Of a stretch of DNA of 24,465 bases, positions 17,685 to 24,465 are shown piece after piece (position 1 is the stretch's first letter; each line of letters opens with the position of its first letter). The DNA is taken from NCBI GenBank assembly GCA_900155495.1, contig FTLJ01000736.1, forward strand, positions 1-24,465, written 5' to 3'. The notes below the pieces were generated by a model. That model was given only the letters and a program-made list of their open reading frames with translations. It searched no databases and was not told where the DNA came from. Both the position numbers and the translations under genes were made by a program. The DNA comes from Porogramme epimiltina (Eukaryota; Basidiomycota; Agaricomycetes; Polyporales; Polyporaceae).

Positions 17685-18496
17685 AGTCGAGCAACGGAAG
17701 TTCGTAAACTCGATACTATCCGCGTGCGTGCTCCTGTGGCTTTTGATTGGAATATCCCTGAATAACTCGAAGTTATAGACTGTGTCAGGACATATGTGGA
17801 TCGACCTAGATGAAAGTCTAACGAATTGATATTGTTTGTCAATAAACAATGAACGTGAATATTAGATATATTCTATTGTCGTTCACGATGATGTAGGACA
17901 CCATCGTCCCGTGATATAGAACCTATGATGACGAAGGATGAGGATGAGTTACGATGATGTCACCTATAGAAGAAACCTAGAACCGGCTAGTATACTTGCA
18001 CTCACTAGGAGCATTTCCGCTGGTCCGCTTAATTTTTTTGGCCAAGCGATGACCACGGCTTCAATACCATTCCTAAGAGGAAGCCAAAAGTCAGTTGTAT
18101 AGCACACACAACGTTCAAGAATGCGTGACATCATCCAAGGCCATTTGATAGCGCCCATAGGCGTGAACTACCCGGAGGAGGCGTTCTAAATCGAGTTGCC
18201 AGAATATTCAGTATACGGCGGGAAAGAGAACGAGGGAAAGATTCCCACTGCGGTATGCTCTATCGCGCACGCTCGACACACGATGCCGCAGTACGTTGGC
18301 ATTTGGCGCACTGTTGGACAACTCGATCATGCTTGCGGCGCTCCGGTGCGGTCGCCTTGCATCGCCTACGTTCCCAAGTGGATTGCCCCCATAGAGCCCT
18401 CTAGGCTACTCTGCTGTCTGGCCCTCGCACATTCATCGTCGAAACTGTATGCCCTACGAGCGTGAATTTAGTACCTATCAGCTGCACCTGACATGC
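17685..18496 (+). repeat. Downstream module of gene 5 and upstream module of gene 6
   Basis: 17685-17945 matches the other downstream modules. At 17945-18015 the module passes straight into the next unit (TAGTATACTTGCACTCACTA then GGAGCATTTCCGCTG), giving the empty version of the site that is filled by GC-rich DNA at 20048-21530. From 18187 to 18496 it matches 21572-21884. About 160 bp (18023-18183) is absent from the second copy. No gene supported. Confidence 0.65.
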
Positions 18497-18542
18497 GTGG
18501 AAAATGTTTCGCACCTAAACGCGTCAGAGAGCTGATATAAAA
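18497..18542 (+). promoter_or_regulatory. Conserved promoter block and TATA box, peptide gene 6
   Basis: GTGGAAAATGTTTCGCACCT then AAACGCG, followed by TATAAAA at 18536-18542, 91 bp before ATG 18627. Confidence 0.75.
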
Positions 18543-18626
18543 TCGGTTTCGCCAGGACACAGAACGTTCAGCACGACCGCCACTTATCCACCCCAGCACC
18601 ATCTATTCTTATCGTCGGTAGCCGTT

Positions 18627-18860
18627 ATGTTGGCTTTCCAGAAGCTTCGCCTCATTTTCGGCATCTTCATTGCCACTGCGTTGTTCACGAGCACTGCCGG
18701 CGCCAGCCCGACCTTCGTTCCTGTGGGGCCTATCACTTGCGCTAGGTGTGCAGATCGTGAGTAAATAACTAATAGCTTCAGTTGGGTAAATGCTTGCCTG
18801 GTACTAACTAATAACCACAAATCTCTAGCGAAGAGAGCGATTCGTGCTGACGACGCCTAG
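18627..18860 (+). CDS. Small secreted two-cysteine peptide, family member 6
   Basis: Exons 18627-18756 and 18829-18860 with a 72-nt intron (GTGAGT, branch TACTAAC, acceptor TCTAG), phase 1; product 53 aa. The leader is MLAFQKLRLIFGIFIATALF then TSTAGA. The mature part is SPTFVPVGPITCARCAD with a tight C-x2-C pair, followed by exon 2 PKRAIRADDA. It is the closest relative of gene 8 (22016), with the same core motif GPITCA-x-CAD and tail PKRAIRAD, as expected from the block duplication. The textbook TACTAAC branch site gives strong support for splicing. Unspliced RNA would end after R-E. Confidence 0.8.
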
Positions 18861-19374
18861 AGGGCACTACATGGGTTCGGAGCTTTTGTTGTCCGATATA
18901 CGTGAGTATTCCTTGGACTTCTTATTGTGCGACGCCTGACAAAGTGATGTCAGGATAAATGATCAATTGTGGGTTTTGGTCTCATGTGCCGATAGGGCCT
19001 CTGCCATAGATAGATGCCATGTGTAACCAATGACCTCTTGCGGTACGGTACAAGGTTGTTTTCGCGCGCTTCAAATCTAAAGGGGGTTCCGAATAAGGGC
19101 AACTCGCGAGAAGGATTGCCACTGCGCTGTACTTGCTCTTGGATACCACACACACGGTGTTGCAGTGTGATGAGATTTAGAACAGCGGCGCATAGTCCGA
19201 TTGTGCTTATAGTGCTCCAGTGCTGCTGTGCATCCCAAGCGAGTCGGAAAAAGTCAAGCAAGCTGCCCCCTAGAGTCTTCAAGAAGATGCCATTGGGCAT
19301 GTTTCATGTGGATACCGTCGAACATCATCTACCCTGTGATTATAACCATAGCACCTGTCAACAGCGCCCTAAGA
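18861..19374 (+). repeat. Downstream module of gene 6 and upstream module of gene 7
   Basis: 18895-19010 matches 22290-22395 and 15925-16008. 19010-19374 is the standard upstream module (CGCGCGCTTCAAATCTAAAG, GAATAAGGGCAACTCGCGAG, TGCATCCCAAGCGAGTCGGA, CATTGGGCATGTTTCATGTG). No gene supported. Confidence 0.65.
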
Positions 19375-19434
19375 GTGTGTAAAACGTGTTCGCACCTAGA
19401 CGCGGTGTGGTGGGGGGGGGGTTCCAGTATAAAA
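19375..19434 (+). promoter_or_regulatory. Conserved promoter block and TATA box, peptide gene 7
   Basis: GTGTGTAAAACGTGTTCGCA then CCTAGACGCG, a G-run, and TATAAAA at 19428-19434, 92 bp before ATG 19520. It closely matches gene 4, including the G-run. Confidence 0.75.
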
Positions 19435-19519
19435 CCAATTCCGCTAGGATACAAAGTATTCAGTACGGCCCTCACTCGCACACTGCTCATCGTTACCTGC
19501 TTCCAACCTAGTAACCACC

Positions 19520-19763
19520 ATGCTAGCTCTCCAGAAGCTTAGCCTCATCGCAGGTATCTTCATTGCTACTACAATGCTCTTCTCTACCGCGGCCGCGATC
19601 GCGATCCCGCCCGGACTGCCTGGCATATGCAATGGGCATCTGCCACCCGAGTTTTGCGCTCGTGAGTACATAGACAATATCCTCAGATCGGTACCTCCAT
19701 AAGACCGACATACTGACCGCAAACATTTCAGCGCGCGATATTATTCGTGCTGAAGACGCTTGA
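19520..19763 (+). CDS. Small secreted two-cysteine peptide, family member 7
   Basis: Exons 19520-19661 and 19732-19763 with a 70-nt intron (GTGAGT, TACTGAC branch-like, TTTCAG), phase 1; product 57 aa. The leader MLALQKLSLIAGIFIATTML continues FSTAAA. The mature part begins IAIPPGLPGICNGHLPPEFC, giving C-x8-C, then A, and exon 2 supplies PRDIIRAEDA with the full acidic tail. The start context AACCACCATGC is shared with gene 9. Intron retention gives an alternative 60-aa form ending REYIDNILRSVPP. Paralogous pairing is with genes 4 and 9 (type B, intron starting GTGAGTACATAGACAATATC). Confidence 0.8.
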
Positions 19764-20039
19764 ACGACGCATGCCTGAAAGCTTGGCCTTCTCTATGTGA
19801 GTGCCCCTGTCGCCTGAAACTGTACGACCTCTGAAGGATTTGGAACTATAGTTTGTGTCAGGGCACACGTGGCTCCACTTAGACTCCCGTCTGGCGGGTT
19901 ACTACGATTTGCCAACAAACCTGGATATTAGATATATTCATATGATGATGTAGAACATTATCGTGACGTGATATAAAACCTATGGTGTTGAAGAGTGAGG
20001 ACGAGCTATGATCAAGAGGCTTCCGAAAGAAACATACCG
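19764..20039 (+). repeat. Downstream module of peptide gene 7
   Basis: Matches 23065-23343 almost base for base, and 16733-16985 and 17685-17945 more distantly. It ends at the junction with the GC-rich insert. Confidence 0.75.
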
Positions 20040-20047
20040 TCTATACT
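20040..20047 (+). repeat. Left flanking 8-bp direct repeat of the GC-rich insert
   Basis: TCTATACT occurs here and at 21531-21538 on the far side of the insert. The empty site at 17991 has one TATACT. It is compatible with a target-site duplication but also with an older module repeat, because similarity extends a little upstream of it. Confidence 0.4.
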
Positions 20048-21530
20048 GGGCTTCGCCACAGCAGCAACGCACTGCGAGCGCCCCCAAATCCAAGCCAGAA
20101 GAAGCCACCCAACTCGGCCGACAGACTGCGAGATGCACGACCTGTCAGGAGGGAGGCCAGAATTAATTGAGCAGCTCGCCGCACCGAGCCTTCTCGCAGC
20201 GGCATCCGCCGGCCGCACTTGCACGACCGAACGTCGAACGCTGTTCGGCGAATAAACGGGAACCCGTCAGCCTGAATCTCTAAGATCCTCCTAGCGCGCC
20301 ACGCACCCTCTCCTCACCCCAGGTTCCCCAGAATGCTCTGAGGAGGACCCTGGACTAAGCCCCCCGCGCTCGCCGCCCCCGCGCGCGCGGGCCCGACAGG
20401 GAGCCGTGGCCCCGCGCGCGAGTGGCGGCGGCTCCGCCAGCGGCGCGGATTCTCTCTGGCTGGGGGGCTCTCCGCGAGCATGCTCCGTGTGGCATCTACG
20501 CCAGCACTGACTCTGCGCGGAGCTCAAAGCGAGCGGACTACTTTGACAGGGTGATGCGCCACTGGCGTTAGTGCGGTCACGTCGTTGGGGCGGGAGGGGC
20601 GCCGGTCTTGTGGAGTAGCCCGGAGTAGCCCACTCGGGCTTCAATCAAAGAAGGTGCCAATATTGAGTCCCTGCGAGGTCTATAGTTTCGGTGGCATCGC
20701 TCCCCGCGCACGCGCGCGATGCATGCCGAACCCTGAACGGCACTGAATGCGGGCTTCGTGCCTCGCCATTCCCCGAGTGCCGTCTGGGAGCCTGTGCCAT
20801 TAAGGAAAGTTTGTTAGGACGCTCGTCGGGGACCACAAACACACGTACCTAACCGGCTCGGGGACCGCACAGGGGCCCTATCCCCGATAGTCCCGCAGAT
20901 ACGCCCGTGTAGATGCTGGGCCAACCACATCTGACATGAGAAGGCCCGCGTCAACGCCCCCACCCCGCCCGCGCGGTGGCCCCGCACACACAGCGCCCAG
21001 CCCACCAGACAGTGCATCCGGGAGGGCCATCCCACCCACCCACTCAGCCCCTCTCAGAGGAACTGGTAGCGATAGAACGGCGGGCCGGCACGAACTCCAG
21101 TACGCGCACGTTTCTAGGCCGCCGCGGGGCACCGTGGGCACCGTCGCTTGTGCGGGTGGGGGTTCATACGTTCCTGCCTCGAGGCTCGAGAGTGCGAGCC
21201 AGGGGGCCCGCGCCTGCAGGGTTACGACACCACCCAACTTGGCTTCGCCCGCCGCCCCTCTAGAACGTCTAGTAAGCCACATATTCTTCACTTATGTAGG
21301 ATTGTATCACCTGTGCTTAGGACCTCTTCTAAAGTTACAGAGAACGTCGCGATATAAGGTCTAGAGGGGACTTCTGCTCGAAAGATCACTCTTCGTGCGA
21401 TGTCCTAACGTCGGATGAGACGCATCACCACTTGTGGCGTTATAACGTATGTTACTTTGGGGCCCTGACGGAGAACAGTCTATGTAGGGGTGTTAAACTC
21501 TGGCTAAGAATTGCCAAAGCAAACTTACGA
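20048..21530. mobile_element. GC-rich insert, copy 1 (about 1.5 kb)
   Basis: This stretch interrupts the peptide-gene repeat at a site that is empty at 17991-17996. It is GC-rich (20290-20560 and 20930-21260 especially), begins GGGCTTCGCCACAGCAGCAA and has no evident terminal inverted repeats. Its first part is repeated with few changes in 23352-24465. It contains a hairpin-capable AGCCCG...CGGGCT around 20618-20640. Open frames occur on both strands but none is conserved in a way that supports a protein. Whether it is a transposable element or other inserted DNA is unresolved. Confidence 0.5.
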
Positions 21531-21538
21531 TCTATACT
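21531..21538 (+). repeat. Right flanking 8-bp direct repeat of the GC-rich insert
   Basis: TCTATACT, identical to 20040-20047. After it the peptide-gene module resumes (TGCGCTCATTAGGAGCATCT). Confidence 0.4.
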
Positions 21539-21884
21539 TGCGCTCATTAGGAGCATCTCCGCTGACATTCTAAATCGAGTTGTTAGTGCACTCAGTGCAC
21601 GGCGGGACCCGGAATGAGAACGAGGGAAAAGTTCTCACTGCGGTATGCTCTGTCGCGGACGATCAACACATGGTGCCGCAGTGCGTTGGCATTGGGCGCA
21701 CTGGTGAACAGCTCAATCATGTTTGCGGCGCTCCGGCGCGGCTGCTGTGCGTTGCCGACGTTCACAAGCGGGCTGCTGCCCTAGAGCCCCCCAGGCGATT
21801 CCGCTGGCCGTGCCTCGCGCGCACGTCGTCGCACATTATGACCTACGACGATGAAGATAGCACCTATCAGCTGCGCCTGATATG
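21539..21884 (+). repeat. Upstream module of peptide gene 8
   Basis: Matches the upstream region of gene 6 (17997-18496 minus an indel): TCTAAATCGAGTTG, GAGAACGAGGGAAA, CACTGCGGTATGCTCT, ATCATG-TTGCGGCGCTCCGG, TAGCACCTATCAGCTGC-type blocks. No gene supported. Confidence 0.7.
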
Positions 21885-21931
21885 TGTGGAAAACGTTTCG
21901 CACCTAGACGCGCCGGAGAGCTGGCATAAAA
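21885..21931 (+). promoter_or_regulatory. Conserved promoter block and TATA-like box, peptide gene 8
   Basis: GTGTGGAAAACGTTTCGCAC then CTAGACGCG, followed by CATAAAA at 21925-21931 (first T of TATA changed to C), 91 bp before ATG 22016. Confidence 0.7.
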
Positions 21932-22015
21932 TCGGCTTGGCTGAGGCGCAAGACATCCAGTACAGCCGCCACTCTCCCACCTCAACAGTATCTATCCTTA
22001 GCCTCAATAACGACC

Positions 22016-22253
22016 ATGTTGGCTCTCCAGAAGCTTCGCTTTGTTGTGGGCATCTTCGTTGCCACTACACTATTCGCGTCCGCCGCCGTGGCGAGTCCAA
22101 CCACGGGTCCTGGTTCCGGACCTATCACTTGCGCTGGGTGTGCAGATCGTGAGTGGTTGACCAGTGCATCCAGCCGAGTCCGTACAGCGTTGATAAAATC
22201 TAATCACCATAAATATTCCAGCCAAGAGGGCTATTCGCGCCGATAACGTCTAG
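22016..22253 (+). CDS. Small secreted two-cysteine peptide, family member 8
   Basis: Exons 22016-22148 and 22222-22253 with a 73-nt intron (GTGAGT...TTCCAG), phase 1; product 54 aa. The leader is MLALQKLRFVVGIFVATTLF then ASAAVA. The mature part is SPTTGPGSGPITCAGCAD (C-x2-C) plus exon 2 PKRAIRADNV, where the usual final DDA has become DNV. It is the block-duplication partner of gene 6: one codon longer in exon 1 (133 versus 130 nt) with phase kept. Differences cluster in the stretch before the cysteines (TFVPV versus TTGPGS). Read without splicing, the frame stays open for a further 32 codons into and past the intron. Confidence 0.78.
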
Positions 22254-22711
22254 GGGAGACAGCATGCCAGTGGCTCTGGCGTGTTTGTAGTCCGATATAC
22301 GTGAGTGCTCCTAACGCTTGCAGTTGCATAACACCTGACAAAGTTGTGTTTGAACAAATTACCAGAAATAGATGAAACGACATCTTCTACCATAGACAGG
22401 TGTCAAATGCAATCATTTATCTCTTGCGATGGGGTACAAGGTGGTCCTCGTGCGCTTCAAAATCTAAAAGGGGTGCCGAATCAGGACGAGCCGCGGAAAA
22501 CCCTGAGAAGGGCTATAACTGCGGTGTACTTACTCGTAGATACCGAACACACCATGCCGCCATGCAACGACGTTTGGAACAGCGACGCATAGTTCAACCG
22601 TGCTTGTGTTGCTCCGGGGCCGCTGTGCACCACCATGTTTCGCACCGACGCCACCGGATATCATGTGCCGTGCGATAATAACTGCAATGCCTGTCAGCAG
22701 TGCTCTCAGAG
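22254..22711 (+). repeat. Downstream module of gene 8 and upstream module of gene 9
   Basis: 22290-22395 matches 18895-19010. 22396-22711 is the most diverged of the upstream modules but keeps the order of blocks (GTGCGCTTCAAAATCTAAAA, GAATCAGGACGAGCC, AACTGCGGTGTACTTACT, CGATAATAACTGCAATGCCT). No gene supported. Confidence 0.6.
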
Positions 22712-22759
22712 GGTGGAAAACGTGTACTCACCTAGACGCGTCGAGAGCCTGATATAAAA
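22712..22759 (+). promoter_or_regulatory. Conserved promoter block and TATA box, peptide gene 9
   Basis: GGTGGAAAACGTGTACTCAC then CTAGACGCG, followed by TATAAAA at 22753-22759, 88 bp before ATG 22841. Confidence 0.75.
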
Positions 22760-22840
22760 TGGGTTTCGCTGAGACACAAGGTATTCAGTACGACCTCGCA
22801 CACTGCTCATCGTTACCTGCATCCAACCCTAGTAACCACC

Positions 22841-23064
22841 ATGCTAGCTCTCCAGAAGCTTCGCCTCATCGCAGGTATCTTCATTGCTACTACATTGCTC
22901 ATCACTACTACCGCGGCGGCGAGGGTGATTCCGCCCGGGTTCCCGGGGTTTATCCCATGTCACCCTCAGGCCCATGATTGCATTCGTGAGTACATAGACA
23001 ATATCCTCAGATCAGGACCGACATACTGACCGCAAACATTTCAGCGATCAAAGATCTTGAGTAA
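22841..23064 (+). CDS. Small secreted two-cysteine peptide, family member 9 (altered tail)
   Basis: Exons 22841-22985 and 23045-23064 with a 59-nt intron (GTGAGT, TACTGAC, TTTCAG), phase 1; product 54 aa. The leader is MLALQKLRLIAGIFIATTLL then ITTTAAA. The mature part is RVIPPGFPGFIPCHPQAHDC (C-x6-C), then I, and exon 2 gives PIKDLE before an early TAA, so the RAEDA tail of its partner gene 7 is lost. It is a block duplicate of gene 7. Flanks and intron are nearly identical, yet the mature core differs strongly (NGHLPPEF versus HPQAHD between the cysteines). The intron has lost about 11 nt relative to gene 7. Retention of the intron gives a tail REYIDNILRSGPTY. Confidence 0.75.
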
Positions 23065-23343
23065 GCTTCAACGAGGCACGCCTGAAAGCTTGGCCTTCTC
23101 TATGTGAGTGCCCCTGTCGCCTGAAACTGTACGACCTCTGAAGGATTTGGAACTATAGTTTGTGTCAGGGCACACGTAGCTCCACTTAGACTCCCGTCTA
23201 ACGGATTACTACGCTTTGCCAACAAACCTGGATATTAGATATATTCATATGATGATGTAGAACATTGTCGTGACGTGATATAAAACCTATGGTGAAGAGT
23301 GAGGCCGAGCTATGATCAAGAGGCTTCCGAAAGAAACGTACCG
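23065..23343 (+). repeat. Downstream module of peptide gene 9
   Basis: Near-identical to 19764-20039 (AAAGCTTGGCCTTCTCTATG, GAACTATAGTTTGTGTCAGG, AACCTGGATATTAGATATAT). It ends at the left border of the second GC-rich insert, where TCTATACT (23344-23351) repeats the same junction. Confidence 0.75.
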
Positions 23344-23351
23344 TCTATACT

Positions 23352-24465
23352 GGACCTCGCCACAGCAGCAACGCACTGCGAGCGCTCCTAAATCTAAGCC
23401 AGAAGAAGCCACCCGACTCGGCCGACAGACTGCGAGATGCAAGACCTGTCAGGGAGGGAGGCCAGAGTTAATTGAGCAGCTCGCCGCACCGAGCCTTCTC
23501 AAAGCGGCATCCGCCGGCCGCACTTGCACGACCGAACGTCGAACGCTGTTCGGCGAATAAACGGGAACCCGTCAGCCCGAATCTCTAAGATCCTCCTAGC
23601 GCGCCACGCACCCTCTCCTCACCCCAGGTTCCCCAGAATGCCCTGGGGAGGACCCTGGACTAAGCCCCCCGCGCACGCCGCCCCCGCGCGCGCGGGCCCG
23701 ACAGGGAGCCGTGGCCCCGCGCGCGAGTGGCGGCGGCTCCGCCAGCGACGCGGACTCTCCCTGGCTGGGGGGCTCTCCGCGAGCATGCTCCGTGTGGCAT
23801 ACACGCCAGCACTATCTCTGCGCGGAGTTCAAGGCGAGCGGACTACTTTGACAGGGTGATGCGCCACTGGCGTTAGTGCGCTCTTGTCGGTAGGGTGGGA
23901 GGGGCGCCGGTCTTGTGGTGTAGCCCGGAGTAGCCCACTCGGGCTTCATTCAACGAAGGTGCCAATATGGAGGCCCTGCGAGGTCTATAGTTTGGGTGGC
24001 ATAGCTCCCCGCGCACGCGCGCGATCCATGCCGAACCCTGGACGGCACTGAATGCGGGCTTCGCGCCTCGCCGTTCCCCGAGCGCCGTCTGGGGGTCTGT
24101 GCCATTAAGGAAGGTTTGTTAGGACGCTCGTCGGGGACCACAAACACACGTACCTAACAGGCTCGGGGACTGCACAGGGGCCCTGTCCCCCGATAGTCCC
24201 GCAGATACGCCCGTGTAGATGCTGGGCGAACCACATCCGACACGAGAAGGCCCGCGTGAGGAGCAAGGAAGCCCGCACGAGCCACCGTAGGGCCACCCTG
24301 TAGCCTAGGAACTGAGAACCGACAACGACACCCTCGCACCCCAGGACACGTCCATCGGAACGAGCGTGGGCTGCGCGGGGCGACCAGAGCCCCCGGAGGC
24401 TCCCCGAGCCCCCGAGCCCAGCAACGCCCCCACCCCGCCCGCGCGGTGGCCCCGCACACACAGCG
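23352..24465. mobile_element. GC-rich insert, copy 2 (runs off the window)
   Basis: Repeats 20048-20998 in the same order with few substitutions and single-base indels, so insert and neighbouring genes were duplicated together. It contains about 164 bp (24258-24421) with no counterpart in copy 1, where CCCGCGT joins CAACGCCCCC directly. The right end is outside the window. No gene is supported here. Confidence 0.6.

Larger units (their letters stand above)
17991..24465 (+). repeat. Direct block duplication: A gene, B gene, GC-rich insert (two copies)
   Basis: 17991-20998 and 21531-24465 share order and sequence: A-type gene (18627 and 22016), B-type gene (19520 and 22841), downstream module, insert junction TCTATACT, GC-rich DNA. 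The period is about 3.4 kb after allowing for a 160-bp indel near 18023-18183. The second copy is cut by the window edge. Confidence 0.8.

Noticed and set aside
20291..20644. 117-codon minus-strand frame and the 111-codon plus-strand frame at 23524-23859 in the GC-rich inserts
   Set aside because: The equivalent frames are not maintained between the two near-identical insert copies, and the products are low in complexity.
12871..23064. Peptide genes as mating-pheromone precursors
   Set aside because: Basidiomycete pheromone precursors end in a CaaX box and lack a classical signal peptide. These have a clear signal peptide, internal cysteines and no CaaX.
12871..23064. Peptide genes as MSDIN/amatoxin-type or ustiloxin (dikaritin)-type precursors
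   Set aside because: No MSDIN start or Pro-core-Pro arrangement, no repeated cores separated by KR sites, and no UstYa-like or prolyl oligopeptidase gene in the window.
12871..23064. Peptide genes as hydrophobins or defensin-like proteins
   Set aside because: Hydrophobins have eight cysteines and defensins six or more. These mature peptides have only two.
1..24465. tRNA or rRNA genes and telomere repeats
   Set aside because: No cloverleaf with a GGTTCGA-type arm in proper context, no rRNA signature and no TTAGGG array was seen by eye on either strand.

Overview
The window looks like nuclear DNA of a filamentous basidiomycete (Agaricomycetes-like). The evidence is 50-74 nt GT-AG introns with GTGAGT/GTAAGT donors and a TACTAAC-type branch site, TATA boxes about 90 bp upstream of start codons, no bacterial-style operons or ribosome binding sites, fungal-style tandem gene duplication, and many decayed coding remnants. 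No tRNA, rRNA, CRISPR array or telomere repeat was seen. It reads as a fast-evolving accessory region.

Left part (1-4.2 kb): a very GC-rich block (about 1-1100) opens on a poly-G run and may lie at a contig edge or gap. It is followed by broken coding fragments: plus strand 1167-1819 and 2600-3303, minus strand 3428-4255.

Duplicated EEP genes (2.1-7.7 kb): two intact, intronless, minus-strand endonuclease/exonuclease/phosphatase-fold proteins resembling the TDP2 branch lie in tandem, in units about 1.9 kb apart. A third copy survives only as a frameshifted 3' fragment at about 2076-2340.

Middle (7.7-12.7 kb): a 1.3-kb element is bounded by inverted arrays of GTCAATGAC-type units, including a perfect 20-bp inverted repeat, and carries a possible spliced gene. 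It is followed by low-confidence open frames and one broken minus-strand gene (12015-12392) with a single in-frame stop.

Right half (12.8-24.5 kb), the main item: nine plus-strand paralogues of a tiny secreted peptide (46-61 aa). I do not recognise the family. Every copy has a signal peptide starting ML-x-(L/F)-Q, a short proline-rich mature region with exactly two cysteines (C-x2-8-C), one phase-1 intron just after the cysteine pair, and a very short second exon. In the best-kept copies that exon ends in R-A-(D/E)-D-A. Six copies share a conserved promoter block (GTGGAAAACG...CACCTAGACGCG, then TATAAAA) and long conserved flanks. The last two pairs are part of a larger block duplication (about 3.4 kb: gene A, gene B, GC-rich insert) that runs off the right edge, so the array probably continues. 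The layout of constant leader, variable two-cysteine core and constant tail behind a shared promoter suggests co-regulated, diversifying secreted peptides. Their function cannot be told from the sequence.
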